Numbered from the stretch's first letter, positions 12,098 through 22,084 are shown. The stretch: 64,000 nucleotides of DNA from Okeanomitos corallinicola TIOX110 (GCF_038050375.1 NZ_CP150886.1:3761318-3825317), one strand, 5' to 3'. Made by a program: numbers and translations. The notes: generated from the letters alone by a model not told the origin.

Positions 12098-12859
12098 ATG
12101 GCAGATTTAATTTTTCCCACACCACCCAAATTTGACAACATCGAAGATGAACGTTTACACCGTCAACAACGTCTAGCTGCGGGTTTCCGTTTATTTGCGC
12201 GTTATGGTTTTGATGAGGGAGTTGCAGGACATATTACTGTCCGTGATCCAGAGTTTACAGACTGTTTCTGGGTTAACCCCTTTGGAATGTATTTTGGTCA
12301 TATCCGCGTATCTGATTTATTATTGGTTAACCATGAGGGGGAAGTTGTCAAAGGTAATAAAATTGTTAATACGGCTGCTTTTGCGATTCATTCCCGTATT
12401 CATCAAGCAAGGCCTGATGTGATTGCTGCTGCTCATGCTCATTCATTGTATGGTAAAGCTTGGTCAACTTTGGGTAGGTTGCTTGATCCTTTAACTCAAG
12501 ATGCTTGTGCTTTTTATGAAGATCACGCTTTATTTGATGATTATACAGGAGTGGTTTTAGAAACTAATGAAGGCGATCGCATTGCAGCAACTTTAGGAAA
12601 TAAAAAAGCGATCATTTTACGCAATCATGGTTTATTAACTGTAGGTAATTCCGTAGATGAAACTATCTGGTGGTTTATTACAATGGATCGTTCTTGTCAA
12701 GCGCAATTATTAGCAGAAGCAGCGGGAAAACCAATTTTAATTTCTCCAGAAACTGCCCGTTTTACCCATAGTCAAGTAGGTTCTCATATTATTGGTTGGT
12801 TTTCTTTTCAATCCTTATATGAAAAGATTGTACGGGAAGAACCGGATTTGTTGGAGTAG
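12098..12859 (+). CDS. Class II aldolase/adducin-domain protein
   Basis: Cytosolic zinc-dependent class II aldolase/adducin fold, 253 residues. The zinc-ligand motif AHAHS (near residue 112) and the later NHGLLTVG (near residue 175) are intact. An N-terminal GHITVRDP motif and an acidic patch around FYEDHAL are also seen. Family members act as fuculose- or ribulose-phosphate aldolases/epimerases or as decarboxylases, and the substrate here cannot be assigned. It starts 8 bases after the AlbA_2 gene. Confidence 0.88.
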   Translation: MADLIFPTPPKFDNIEDERLHRQQRLAAGFRLFARYGFDEGVAGHITVRDPEFTDCFWVNPFGMYFGHIRVSDLLLVNHEGEVVKGNKIVNTAAFAIHSRIHQARPDVIAAAHAHSLYGKAWSTLGRLLDPLTQDACAFYEDHALFDDYTGVVLETNEGDRIAATLGNKKAIILRNHGLLTVGNSVDETIWWFITMDRSCQAQLLAEAAGKPILISPETARFTHSQVGSHIIGWFSFQSLYEKIVREEPDLLE

Positions 12860-12934
12860 GGAGTTCTAGGAGTCAGGAGAATAAAGAACTAATTTTTTCC
12901 CACTCTCCCACTCTTCCAATTAAGCTGTTACGCC

Positions 12935-14107
12935 TTACGCAAAACGGATTTTTAAATAATCATCTTCCATAGATGCCCCTGCTGGTTGTAATGCAGCTAA
13001 AGCTTGAGGTAATACTAAATTACGGCGATGATTACCAATAGTAATGTTTAATTCATCTCCGCTTTTACTGAGTTGAATTTGGCTTTTAGGAATATTAGGT
13101 AAAAATAATTCCAAGCTATATTGGTTGTTGTCTTGCACTACTCTGATGGTAGTTTCTTTATGGTAAACTTGGGTAGGATCTTCATTAGGATAAAGTGTTT
13201 CTTTTAGTCTTTCTAATGCTGCTAAACCACACATTTCTTCTGAATAAAGAGGTACTTCTTTTACTGGTAAAGGTAGGAAGTTCTGATGTATTTCTTGGCG
13301 ATATTGTTCTTGATTTTCTTTCCATCTTTGGAAAAATGGATCTTCCACTTCTTTGGGAATAATACGGTTAGCAATAACTAAATCCGTGGCTACATTATAT
13401 AAACTCAAATAGGCATGAGCGCGCAGAGATTCTTTGATCACCATTTTTTCTGGGTTGGTAACAAGTCTGACAGAGGTTTGAGTATTATCAGTTAATACTT
13501 TTTCCAATGCTTCTATTTGTTCATAAAATTCATAGGGTGCATCCATTACTTCTTTATCCGGTAAAGAGAAACCAGCAATGGGTTTAAAAATCGGTTCAAC
13601 TAAAGGTCTCAGTGCTACGGAAATATTTTGAAATGGTTTATAGAAACGACGCATATACCAACCGCCAACTTCTGGTAAACTCAACAACCGTAAAGCTGTA
13701 CCAGTAGGTGCGGAGTCAATAATTAAAACGTCATATTCGCCTTCATCATAATGGCGTTTCATTCTCACTAAACCAAAAATTTCGTCCATTCCTGGCAAAA
13801 TTGCCAGTTCTTCGGCTTGGATACCTTCTAAACCCCTTGCTTGTAAAACTTGGGTAATATAACGTTTGACTGCACCCCAGTTACCTTCTAATTCTTGCAA
13901 TGCGTCTAGTTCTGCTCCCCACAAGTTGGGACGGACTTGTTTAGCATCATGACCTAGTTCCATGTCAAAGCTGTCTGCTAAGGAGTGTGCCGGATCTGTA
14001 CTTAATACTAATGTCCGATATCCGAGTTCTGCACAACGGAGTCCAGTTGCTGCTGCGACGGAGGTTTTACCTACTCCACCTTTTCCTGTCATCAAAATTA
14101 CACGCAT
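12935..14107 (-). CDS. ArsA/Get3-type ATPase with C-terminal HSP20-like domain
   Basis: Soluble P-loop ATPase of the ArsA/TRC40 family, 390 residues. The deviant Walker [10 protein letters not shown] lies at residues 8-16, followed by [12 protein letters not shown] and the switch-like [12 protein letters not shown]. The last 80 residues match the alpha-crystallin-like ArsA_HSP20 domain ([17 protein letters not shown]), a fusion common in cyanobacteria. Only one ATPase half is present, unlike enterobacterial ArsA, and no ars genes are nearby. A tail-anchored-protein or metal-handling role is family knowledge, not shown here. A DUF2358 gene lies just upstream on the same strand (43-bp gap). Confidence 0.88.
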   Translation of the reverse strand: MRVILMTGKGGVGKTSVAAATGLRCAELGYRTLVLSTDPAHSLADSFDMELGHDAKQVRPNLWGAELDALQELEGNWGAVKRYITQVLQARGLEGIQAEELAILPGMDEIFGLVRMKRHYDEGEYDVLIIDSAPTGTALRLLSLPEVGGWYMRRFYKPFQNISVALRPLVEPIFKPIAGFSLPDKEVMDAPYEFYEQIEALEKVLTDNTQTSVRLVTNPEKMVIKESLRAHAYLSLYNVATDLVIANRIIPKEVEDPFFQRWKENQEQYRQEIHQNFLPLPVKEVPLYSEEMCGLAALERLKETLYPNEDPTQVYHKETTIRVVQDNNQYSLELFLPNIPKSQIQLSKSGDELNITIGNHRRNLVLPQALAALQPAGASMEDDYLKIRFA

Positions 14108-14150
14108 GAATAATTCTGTCCTGGCTGAGTTTTATTTACATTTATTTACA

Positions 14151-14540
14151 TTATCCTTTGTTTGCGAAAAATAGGTGTTGTTTAAGTACATCTAATTTGG
14201 AACAGTGCCAATAATCTATGTGAGAATTTATTAAACCTTCCGTATTCAGACGTAGTTCACTCCAACCGGAGATGGAGATTCTTGGTTTCCAGGGAAGAGG
14301 GGAATTCCAACTCAGAGTCCATTCGCTTTTAATCATGTTTTCTTGTTGTTGAATATTATGTAAATCCATTTTTAAATTCAGGAAAAATGTTTGAATGAAT
14401 TTAATCATCCATTTATAGAGTTCTAATCCTTTAAATTTAAAAACAGCATCTTGAAAATAAACATCTTCTGCATAAATGCTATAGGTTTGATTCTCTGGAA
14501 ATCTAGAGTAATCTGCTGTAAGTGTTTCTAAAATAGTCAT
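14151..14540 (-). CDS. DUF2358 family protein
   Basis: Conserved cyanobacterial/plastid protein of 129 residues, recognised by DYSRFPENQTYSIYAEDVYF near the N-terminus and the WSELRLNTEGLI segment. The predicted fold is NTF2/SnoaL-like (alpha+beta cone). No catalytic role is known to me. It is upstream of and co-oriented with the ArsA-type gene, so the two may be co-transcribed. A small repeat of TTATTAG units precedes its start. Confidence 0.75.
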   Translation of the reverse strand: MTILETLTADYSRFPENQTYSIYAEDVYFQDAVFKFKGLELYKWMIKFIQTFFLNLKMDLHNIQQQENMIKSEWTLSWNSPLPWKPRISISGWSELRLNTEGLINSHIDYWHCSKLDVLKQHLFFANKG

Positions 14541-14810
14541 TGGTAATTAGTTATTAGTTATTAGTCATGGGTGCTGGTCTAATTGAACAATTGAAGCAAG
14601 TGGAAGATTTTAGAACAAAGAATGGATGAAGACATCAATATGTAAATATGTAAGTTAAATGTCACATAAATTAACTAATAAATGAAGAGAAATTGCCAAT
14701 TTTTAATAAAAAAATACATCCGTCGTTAATTTAAACTTATACTTCCATTAATTTAAATTAATACCCCATATTTTATTCTTTGTATTTTGTGTTGTATCTA
14801 CTAAAAAAAC

Positions 14811-15292
14811 ATGGCGACAATATATCAAACCCCCAGACTTCAACTAGGGAATGCCCCACTTGATGGTTATGCTGGTTCAGAAACAGATCAGTTTGCCCTA
14901 GTTTGGCAAACCACCGGCAGTTTATCAACAGATAATTTTATTGTTGAATATCGTCCTGTAGGTACTAGTACATGGACTTCTGCACCCAATCCTAGCACTA
15001 TAAATACTGGAGTTGGCAGTCGCATCAACCATACTGTCACCGTCACAGGAGTTAATTATAATACAGATTACGAGTATCGGGTACGTCACTTTCAAGGAAG
15101 TACCTTAGTCGAAACCCATCAAGAAGCCTTTAAAACCCGTTTACCAGTTGGTGACCTAGTGGATTTACCTTTGCTGCTTATGGTGACTCAGCCGGACCCG
15201 GACGAGAAGCTGGCTTTGGGGCAGTTCAGAATCGGATTAATTTGACATTTCGGCAAGGTTATGGTTTAAAGGGTGGCAAAGTTATGCTTTAA
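14811..15292 (+). pseudogene. Frameshifted, truncated relic of a fibronectin-III/metallophosphatase protein
   Basis: The first 117 residues from ATG 14811 form a fibronectin type III/purple-acid-phosphatase-like N-terminal domain (FIVEYRPVGTSTWTSAP, DYEYRVRHFQG). Reading in the same frame then gives an implausible tail to 15245. Shifting frame at about 15162-15166 instead gives FTFAAYGDSAG and GFGAVQNRINLTF, the expected start of a calcineurin-like phosphatase domain, before a stop at 15292. A one-base deletion at that point explains both frames. The rest of the phosphatase domain is missing. About 220 bp without a gene follow. Confidence 0.65.
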
Positions 15293-15514
15293 GTCATAGA
15301 AGTTCTGTATCCTCAAAACAAAGAGAGACACAGCAAAGCTGCATCCCTACATCTGACAAAAACTATAGGACTCCTACTTGATTATTGAAAAAACTCCGTA
15401 CACCTAAATACTCTACAACCCTTTTGCCTCTTGCATGAGTGCCTCTTGCCTACCTACACAAATGATTTCAAAAATCAAATATTATTCCTATATCTAATTA
15501 AAACTAGCTAAATT

Positions 15515-15907
15515 TTAATTACGAGGGGCATTAAACGTATCCCAAGCGGCTTTAGCTGCATCTTGGAAGCGATTGCCTAAAGTGGAAATATCATGAAACA
15601 AAGAATGCCAATTTTTCTCAGTTTCTTCTTGAATGGTTTTCCAGGCAGTTTCTAACCTATCCCGTTCAATTAATTTTTCTCCCTCAATCGTTTCCTTCGC
15701 TTGACGCACAGCATTCAAATAAGTGTCACGGGTGAGAGTACCGGCTGATTCAGCCTCAGCTTGGGCGCGTTTTTTAATGGCTTCAATTAATGCTTTGGTG
15801 GCATTTTTAACTTCGTCTGTTTCTCCTACCATTTCTGTTTCTACTATGTCGCTAGTTTGGGAATTGACCTCGACAATTGCTGAAGATTCAATGTTGTTAT
15901 TAGTCAT
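15515..15907 (-). CDS. Conserved hypothetical helical protein
   Basis: A protein of 130 residues that I do not recognise. The N-terminal 30 residues are acidic and disordered-looking. Residues 35-110 are rich in Ala, Glu, Lys and Arg, with a heptad-like pattern (ALIEAIKKRAQAEAESAG, LIERDRLETAWKTIQEETEK) suggesting a long amphipathic helix or coiled coil. No membrane segment or cysteine is present. It lies 59 bp upstream of htpX on the same strand, so it could be co-transcribed with it. Confidence 0.6.
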   Translation of the reverse strand: MTNNNIESSAIVEVNSQTSDIVETEMVGETDEVKNATKALIEAIKKRAQAEAESAGTLTRDTYLNAVRQAKETIEGEKLIERDRLETAWKTIQEETEKNWHSLFHDISTLGNRFQDAAKAAWDTFNAPRN

Positions 15908-15966
15908 AATTCACACATCCTTAATTTACAAAGCTGACTCGTAGATGAAAATTGGTTTTCTACTAC

Positions 15967-16836
15967 TTAATAAGCCGTTGTTGATAGCTGTTGATCTAAT
16001 TTTAGTAATGCTTCCACACGTGTCTCAGTTGCTGGGTGACTAGAAAACAAATTACCTAAAAATTGACCAGAAATAGGGTGAATAATTAATAATGGTTCAA
16101 AAGCAGGATTAGCATTTAAAGGCATTTGTCTAGCGGTTGCTTCTAGCCTTTGTAAAGCCCTAGCTAAAGCACGGGGGTTGCCTGTTAATTGGGCAGCACC
16201 AGCATCAGCAGAAAATTCTCTAGTGCGGGAAATTGCTAACTGAATTATTGTAGCAGCTACGGGAGCAAGCATGACTGTTAATAGCATTCCTAAAGGATTT
16301 GCCCCTCTGTCATTATCCCTTGAACCACCACCAAACCACAGGCTATAACTTAACATTTGTGCTAGGAAAGAAATTGCCCCGGCGACAGTAGCAGCAACAG
16401 CTTGAGTGAGGGTATCACGATTAATAATATGGGTGAGTTCGTGGGCAATTACACCTTCTAATTCATCCTCTGGTAAGATGTTTAAAATTCCTTCTGTAAC
16501 TGCTACCGCAGCGTGTTCTGGATCTCTCCCTGTAGCGAAAGCATTAGCAGTTTGTCCAGGAACAATGTAAACTCCTGGCATGGGAATGTTAGCACGTTGA
16601 GAAAGTTTTTCTACCATGCGATATAGTCCTGGTGCTTGAGTTTCGCTCACAGGTTGGGCATGATAAACAGCTAGGGCAATTTTATCAGATTGATACCAAG
16701 AAAATAGGTTAGTAACTGCTGCTAAACCGATGCCTATGATTAAGCCGCCAGTACCACCAATTACCCAATAACTAATGGCAATTAATAAACCACTGAGTGC
16801 AGCTAATAAAGCAGCGGTTTTGAATTGGTTTCCCAT
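15967..16836 (-). CDS. htpX: Zinc metalloprotease HtpX (M48B)
   Basis: Inner-membrane quality-control protease, 289 residues. Two N-terminal membrane helices (residues 7-25 and 28-45) precede the cytoplasmic catalytic site HELTH (His132, Glu133, His136). Two more hydrophobic segments follow, with the third zinc ligand in SRTREFSADAGA. Family knowledge: it degrades misfolded membrane proteins together with FtsH. All catalytic residues are present. Confidence 0.95.
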   Translation of the reverse strand: MGNQFKTAALLAALSGLLIAISYWVIGGTGGLIIGIGLAAVTNLFSWYQSDKIALAVYHAQPVSETQAPGLYRMVEKLSQRANIPMPGVYIVPGQTANAFATGRDPEHAAVAVTEGILNILPEDELEGVIAHELTHIINRDTLTQAVAATVAGAISFLAQMLSYSLWFGGGSRDNDRGANPLGMLLTVMLAPVAATIIQLAISRTREFSADAGAAQLTGNPRALARALQRLEATARQMPLNANPAFEPLLIIHPISGQFLGNLFSSHPATETRVEALLKLDQQLSTTAY

Positions 16837-17025
16837 ATTTTTATCTCCTGTTTATGGGGTTTAGTTTTGTTTAATGTTTACGAAATATTGGTTCTATTTA
16901 GCTATGTTCCTATTGTATCGAGTTCAACTAGAAGATACAGTGATGAAAACCTCTAACTCTCAGTACGGTTTTCTCGCTACACCTTGAAAAATATGATTTA
17001 GTTTAGCTACCAACTTATATTGTTA

Positions 17026-18171
17026 CTATTCTTTGAACACATCTAGAAATGGTTGGTAAGCAAAGACTCGATTACGCTTTTGTCCCGTAATTTCTTGGAG
17101 TAAACCTAAATCACACATTTCTTTTATTAGTGTATTTGCATTAGGATACGATAATTGAATTATTTCCTGCACATTTTCTACAGCGACAATTGGTTTGAAA
17201 TAGAGGCTTTCTAGTAAAGTTATTGCATTACCTGAACGACGACCCATTTCATTTAACACTAACTGGCGATGTTCTTCTTTCATACTGACTATTTTGCGAG
17301 CAGTTGCAGATGCTTCTTGAGCAACTTCATAGACTCCACGTAAGAAAAATTTAAGCCAGTCTTCCCAGTTACCATTATCTCTCACCGCTTGAAGACGGTC
17401 ATAGTATTCAGTACGATGTTTTTTGAAATAGTAAGATATATACAATAATGGTCGTTTCAGTATATTTTGTTCACATAGTAAAAAAGTGATGAGTAGACGA
17501 CCAGTTCTCCCGTTACCATCAAGAAAAGGGTGAATTGTTTCAAACTGAGCATGAGCTAATCCAATTTTAATCAATGCAGGTATTGGTGTTGAATCGTGGA
17601 GAAATTTTTCTAAATTGTCTAGAGCTTGGTTCATTTCGTATGGAGGTGGAGGAACATAAGTAGCATTATTCAAGGAACAACCTCCAGCACCAATCCAATT
17701 TTGAGTACGGCGAAACTCTCCAGGATCACGCTCAGATCCCCTTACTCCATTCATTAACTTTTTGTGGATTTCCTTAATTAGCCTGAGAGATACAGGTAAA
17801 TCAGTTAACCTTTCAAGACCATGATTAACAGATGCAATGTAGTTAACTACTTCGGCTATATCTTGAGGATTATCTGGTTCTATCGCTTTAGCTTCAAACT
17901 CCAAAATATCCATCAGTGAGGCTTGTGTACCTTCAATTTGACTAGAAAGAACGGCTTCCTTACGAATATACATGAATACGAATAAATCTGGATTAGGTAA
18001 GGCATCAGTAGAACCATCTAGGCGACCTAATGCTAAATCTGCTTGAGATAGGATTTGCCACATCTCTTGATCTATCTTGATTTCAGGTAGAGGGGGTAAT
18101 GGATTAGGTATAAAAGCTTTATATTTTCCAGGTTGTTCTACATATCTACCTGCTCTGGCAAAATTGCTCAT
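17026..18171 (-). CDS. Fic/DOC family protein (putative AMPylating enzyme, self-inhibited class)
   Basis: The Fic core motif HPFLDGNGRTGR spans residues 214-225, with the catalytic His214 intact. An upstream inhibitory-helix motif SSQIEG (residues 76-81, S-x-x-x-E-G) marks a class II Fic with an N-terminal autoinhibitory helix. A Fic_N domain precedes the core, and a winged-helix-like C-terminus (SYPNANTLIKEMCDLGLL) resembles DNA-binding Fic proteins. Such proteins usually transfer AMP to Ser/Thr/Tyr hydroxyls of a target. The gene stands alone, and no antitoxin-sized partner is seen. Confidence 0.9.
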   Translation of the reverse strand: MSNFARAGRYVEQPGKYKAFIPNPLPPLPEIKIDQEMWQILSQADLALGRLDGSTDALPNPDLFVFMYIRKEAVLSSQIEGTQASLMDILEFEAKAIEPDNPQDIAEVVNYIASVNHGLERLTDLPVSLRLIKEIHKKLMNGVRGSERDPGEFRRTQNWIGAGGCSLNNATYVPPPPYEMNQALDNLEKFLHDSTPIPALIKIGLAHAQFETIHPFLDGNGRTGRLLITFLLCEQNILKRPLLYISYYFKKHRTEYYDRLQAVRDNGNWEDWLKFFLRGVYEVAQEASATARKIVSMKEEHRQLVLNEMGRRSGNAITLLESLYFKPIVAVENVQEIIQLSYPNANTLIKEMCDLGLLQEITGQKRNRVFAYQPFLDVFKE

Positions 18172-18242
18172 TATTATCGGTTTCGTTAATATAGTATGAT
18201 TTATATAGCTATATTATCAAAAGATATCCTATTTCGTTAATA

Positions 18243-18273
18243 TAGTCATGAAAATAAAAATATATGATATAAT
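18243..18273 (+). promoter_or_regulatory. Putative promoter of the riboswitch-antiporter transcript
   Basis: A perfect TATAAT -10 box lies at 18268-18273, about 10 bases before the riboswitch aptamer. The -35 region (TAGTCA, 18243-18248) is weak, with a 19-base spacing. A start near 18280 would place the aptamer at the very 5' end of the RNA. Confidence 0.55.
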
Positions 18274-18283
18274 GAGTTCTCTT

Positions 18284-18386
18284 TAACGGCGATGGAACTC
18301 GCCAAAACCGCCTATGTAAAGGCTAATAGTTCCTACTTTTCCCACGGACTGCGGGAGAGTAGAGCTATATAAAATTCTCACTCTCC
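18284..18386 (+). promoter_or_regulatory. Fluoride riboswitch (crcB motif) with expression platform
   Basis: The aptamer is at 18284-18336. P1-like GGCGATGG...CTCGCC is followed by AAAACCGCC, the GCCT...AGGC stem, then AATAGTTCCTAC. The loop GGAAC can pair with the downstream GTTCC, forming the pseudoknot that defines this class. The following region offers competing hairpins: CCC/GGG at about 18341-18355, GGAGAGT/ACTCTCC (18354-18386), and a CTACT/AGTAG pairing that overlaps the aptamer end. This is what is expected of a ligand switch. It precedes an antiporter-USP gene by about 45 bases. Fluoride riboswitches controlling ion antiporters and fluoride exporters are established. Confidence 0.85.
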
Positions 18387-18430
18387 TGTAGTAAGTATTT
18401 CTCTACAAATTACACCTTCAGGGATTAAGA

Positions 18431-20068
18431 ATGTTATTTAGCATAATTTTGATTTTATTTCTGGGTTTTTTTGCTGGACAAATCACCCGTCGTTTAGGCG
18501 CACCGCCTTTAATTGGCATGATTTTGGTGGGGATTTTATTGGGTTCTCAGGTAGGAAATGTTATCAGTTTAGATGTATTAAATGCTGCTGATGAATTAAG
18601 AACTGTGGCAGTGATGATTATTTTAATGAAAGCTGGGTTAGGTTTGGATCGGGAAAAACTGACTCAACAGGGAAGTGTGGCATTGCGGTTAGGGTTTTTA
18701 CCTGCGGCTATGGAGGCGATCGCCATTGCTTTTGCTGCTATGGTAATTTTTAAATTAAACTTTCCCACTGGTTTACTTTTAGGTTGTGTGATTGGTGCTG
18801 AATCTCCCGCTGTAATTGTACCGGGAATGTTGAGATTAAAAAGTTTAGGTTGGGGTGTAACCAAAGGTATTCCTGATGCAATTTTAACTGGTAGTGCGTT
18901 ATCTGATGTTCTGCTTTTATTAGTGTTTAGTTTATTAATTAATTTTTTAGGACAGGGGACTGTTGAAGAAGTTAATATCTTGGGTATTTTAACGTTAAAT
19001 GCTTTGCAATTACTACCTTTCCAAATTATTTTACAAATATGTTTAGGGATTATTTTAGGTTATTTAGCTGCTAAATTATTAGTTTCTCTATTAAGTCAAC
19101 AAAACTGGACTCAAAATACTACTCAAGATACAATTATTGCCGCAAGTTTAGCTTTGTTTTTAGTAATTACTGCTCATATTTTACCTTACTTTTCTGGTTA
19201 TTTGGCGACAATGGCATTAGGATTTTTTTTGATAGAATTAGATGCTCCATTAGCGCGACATTTACGAGGTGGGTTTGATAGTTTATGGGTAGTAGGGGAG
19301 ATTTTTCTGTTTGTTTTGTTGGGGGCAACTATTCAATTACAAGTATTAGGTAAAATCCTATTACCTGGAATTTTAATTTTAGCCATTGGGTTATTAATTG
19401 GGCGGATATTCGGCTGGTATTTATCAACTTTAGGTAGTAATTGGAATTGGCGGGAAAGACTGTTTTTATTACCAGGAAATTCCGCTAAAGCTACAGTACA
19501 AGCGGCTATTGGGGCTATTCCTTTAAGCCAGGGGATAGAAGGAGGAGAAATAATTTTAGCGATCGCCGCCCTTTCTATTTTGATTACCGCACCCATCGGT
19601 GCTTGGGCAACAATGGCTTTTGCACCTAAATTATTAACAAGGGGAGAAATTGATCCCACAAAGGTGACAGTTACTACTAAAACTGTATTATTAGCTGCGG
19701 TAGATACGTCTAATTTATCCACAGAAGTTTTAAAAAAAGCGGCAGACTTAGCACGTCGCAGTGACGGAGAAGTGATAGTTTTGCACGTGGTCAATAGTCG
19801 TCATGAGCAAGATTTTAAACAATTAGAGGTAGAAACTAAAAAAATACTGGCAGATATTAGACATAGGTTTGTAACAATGACTGGAACGATTCCAGAGGAG
19901 ATTATTCGTATTGCCCAAGATGATCATGTCACGGCAATTATTATGGGAAAAAGAGGACATCAAACCTGGGAAAATGTATTAATAGGCTCGGTATCTCAAG
20001 CAGTTTTAGAAGCTAGTTCAATTCCTGTGATTCTATTAGATAATTCCCACAATTCATCCCTTTTATAA
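18431..20068 (+). CDS. Cation/proton antiporter with C-terminal universal stress (USP) domain
   Basis: Membrane antiporter of the CPA superfamily (Na_H_Exchanger domain), about residues 1-400 with some 11-12 hydrophobic helices, starting directly in a helix. The C-terminal 140 residues form a cytoplasmic USP domain: VLLAAVDTS at its start and a nucleotide-loop-like GKRGHQ...IGSVSQAV near the end. The upstream fluoride riboswitch suggests that the gene is induced by fluoride and takes part in fluoride or proton homeostasis. The transported ion cannot be read from the sequence. Length is 545 residues, with no sign of damage. Confidence 0.88.
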   Translation: MLFSIILILFLGFFAGQITRRLGAPPLIGMILVGILLGSQVGNVISLDVLNAADELRTVAVMIILMKAGLGLDREKLTQQGSVALRLGFLPAAMEAIAIAFAAMVIFKLNFPTGLLLGCVIGAESPAVIVPGMLRLKSLGWGVTKGIPDAILTGSALSDVLLLLVFSLLINFLGQGTVEEVNILGILTLNALQLLPFQIILQICLGIILGYLAAKLLVSLLSQQNWTQNTTQDTIIAASLALFLVITAHILPYFSGYLATMALGFFLIELDAPLARHLRGGFDSLWVVGEIFLFVLLGATIQLQVLGKILLPGILILAIGLLIGRIFGWYLSTLGSNWNWRERLFLLPGNSAKATVQAAIGAIPLSQGIEGGEIILAIAALSILITAPIGAWATMAFAPKLLTRGEIDPTKVTVTTKTVLLAAVDTSNLSTEVLKKAADLARRSDGEVIVLHVVNSRHEQDFKQLEVETKKILADIRHRFVTMTGTIPEEIIRIAQDDHVTAIIMGKRGHQTWENVLIGSVSQAVLEASSIPVILLDNSHNSSLL

Positions 20069-21451
20069 ATCATTTTCTCTCTCATGATTTTTCCATCAAA
20101 TTACTCTTTTAGCGGTATGTACTTGAATCAAAATACTAATTTTACCCCTGTTCTCTGCCTCGACGAGTGAATTTAATTTTGTCTGACTACTTATCTATCT
20201 AAGATTCTGCCAGAATGGCGAATATATACCCGTAAAATCCTCTAAATTATAAATAACAACGTTACAGTAAACTATCTTGAGGCTAAATATCCACAGCTAA
20301 ATGATTGCTTTTTACACCAAAACAAATTAGTCGTAACTACTGGTGGTAATTTTTTCCAGGTATTTATAACAATCACAAATGAGAGTAGTGGCTGACTTTT
20401 CAATTGAGATTGTGATCAATGTCATACTATTATTGTATGTGTGATTTTTTGGACTTAAAATAGCTCAAAACTATAACACTAATAGTAGACTGGAAAATTG
20501 AAAAGTTACGGTGAAATTTTCAGGCTGATAGGATATTCATCTATTTAACTTCTGTTTAGTTAATCCTAATTTCTCCCAAGCAGGATTCTCTATACTCTAA
20601 AAATTGGCAATTTATGAACAGATCCCAGAAGCTGGTACATTATACAGCTTCTTTTTTGTTACTACCACAACTTGTAAATTAAATATTCAGCTATTAGTAA
20701 CTTATAATTGATGCCTCGTGCTAAGGATAGATGTAAGTTTTTTTATTTCTGCTGTGATTGAATGTATGTTTATACCTCTGGATAGAAGGATGTTTGATTT
20801 TATCTGCAAAAAAAATGCTTTTTATACTTCAATTTAGCAATTGAATAGTATTTTAAATCAGCAACATCTAAATAGATTAAAAATTACAAACATTTGAGTT
20901 TATCAAACTAAAGTATTGGCGCAAAAAATATAAAGATGTTGTAAGATAAATATGAAGATTCAATAAACATATTCAGACCTTGTATAAACTTTTAGTCAAA
21001 ATGTAGGAATATCTAGAGATGAATAGAGATTGCTAAAAATTAAGAGTGAATAACTCTAAATTTTTTGTTAGCTTTTGTACACATATATCAGATTTATGAA
21101 AATCTGCGGATGAGAAAACAATAATGTTAAGTTAGTGTTGAGAAATAAGGGGCTTTCTCAACTTAGAACAATAGTTTTTAGGCTGCAATGTCATTTGTGG
21201 AATAGGTTATACAACTTTTATGTAAGGCTGTAGATAATTATCAAATCCATTGATTGATCTGTCTTTATCTGTATTCATCTGCGGTCAATAATTCTGGATT
21301 TTGTAATCTATTAGCCTTGCCAAAGTTTGCATTGCTATAAATATTTTTAGGTGTTTGACCAGATAATTTAGTAATTAAAAACTGACATTATTAACAGGAA
21401 TCAGGGATACATTTACCAAGATTTTAAGGTATTCGATAACTGGTAAGAATT
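20069..21451. other. Long gene-free interval, AT-rich
   Basis: About 1.4 kb without a convincing ORF on either strand. It contains an intrinsic-terminator-like hairpin at 20627-20657 and a perfect 9-bp inverted repeat GTTGAGAAA/TTTCTCAAC at 21137-21162 with an 8-base loop. It may hold a long leader or regulatory region for the HTH-exporter operon and a small RNA ending at the terminator. No tRNA, IS end or known riboswitch was recognised. Confidence 0.5.
20627..20657 (+). terminator. Orphan intrinsic terminator, possible 3' end of a small RNA
   Basis: An 8-bp stem AGAAGCTG / CAGCTTCT with a 10-base loop is followed by TTTTT on the plus strand. It is 560 bases past the antiporter stop and 795 before the next gene, so it may end a separate short transcript. 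Confidence 0.6.
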
Positions 21452-22066
21452 ATGTCATCATCTTCTCAAATTTATGAAATTTGTGATCTTTACGATGTGC
21501 AAGCAAGCAGATTTTTAACATCCTTTCAACGGAAAACATTGCTAAAAAAACTACAGACTAATTTACAAACAGAATATCGCCGCAGGATTGAAATTATCCT
21601 ATTAGCAGATATGGGCAAATCTCAAGCTTCTATTTGTGAAATCATGGGTTGTTCTCAGGAAATGGCCAGATATTGGATGGGGATAGCTGAGGCGGGAATG
21701 GCTCATAAATGGAACGAAAGAAGAATAGGTAGACCTAAAATAGTTAATAGTGAATATATGGCAAGATTGAAGGAATTAGTAAGTAATAGTCCCCGTGAAT
21801 ATGGCTATGCTTTTAGTTCTTGGACTGCGCGATGGTTGAGTAAACATTTAGCTAAAGAATTAGGGATTGAAATTAGCGATCGCCATATTAATCGTTTACT
21901 TAAACAAATGGGACTTTCTACAAAACCCAAAACTTCTCCAATACAAAAAAATGAGCAAAATCAGGATAGTAGTATCAAAATTAGCGATTTAAAATCTACT
22001 TCTTTAAAGTCTAACTCCGAACCTAGTTTTAGTTGGTCATTTAATTTGAATCAGGGCAATCACTAA
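21452..22066 (+). CDS. Helix-turn-helix protein at the head of the exporter operon
   Basis: A protein of 204 residues with a homeodomain-like/IS630-type HTH in the first half (RRRIEIILLADMGKSQASI, then CEIMGCSQEMARYWMGIAEA). A second winged-HTH-like block follows (GYAFSSWTARWLSKHLAKE, SDRHINRLLKQMGLSTKP). There is no DDE catalytic part, so it is a DNA-binding protein rather than a transposase. The C-terminus is polar and disordered. The stop lies 18 bases before the exporter ATG, so they are very likely co-transcribed; I infer a regulator of the export system. Confidence 0.75.
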   Translation: MSSSSQIYEICDLYDVQASRFLTSFQRKTLLKKLQTNLQTEYRRRIEIILLADMGKSQASICEIMGCSQEMARYWMGIAEAGMAHKWNERRIGRPKIVNSEYMARLKELVSNSPREYGYAFSSWTARWLSKHLAKELGIEISDRHINRLLKQMGLSTKPKTSPIQKNEQNQDSSIKISDLKSTSLKSNSEPSFSWSFNLNQGNH

Positions 22067-22084
22067 TATTTGGATTTAAAGCAG

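Noticed and set aside
21452-22066. Transposase gene
   Set aside because: The HTH part resembles IS630/IS-type N-terminal domains, but no catalytic DDE domain, inverted ends or target duplication was seen, and the gene is tightly linked to the exporter.
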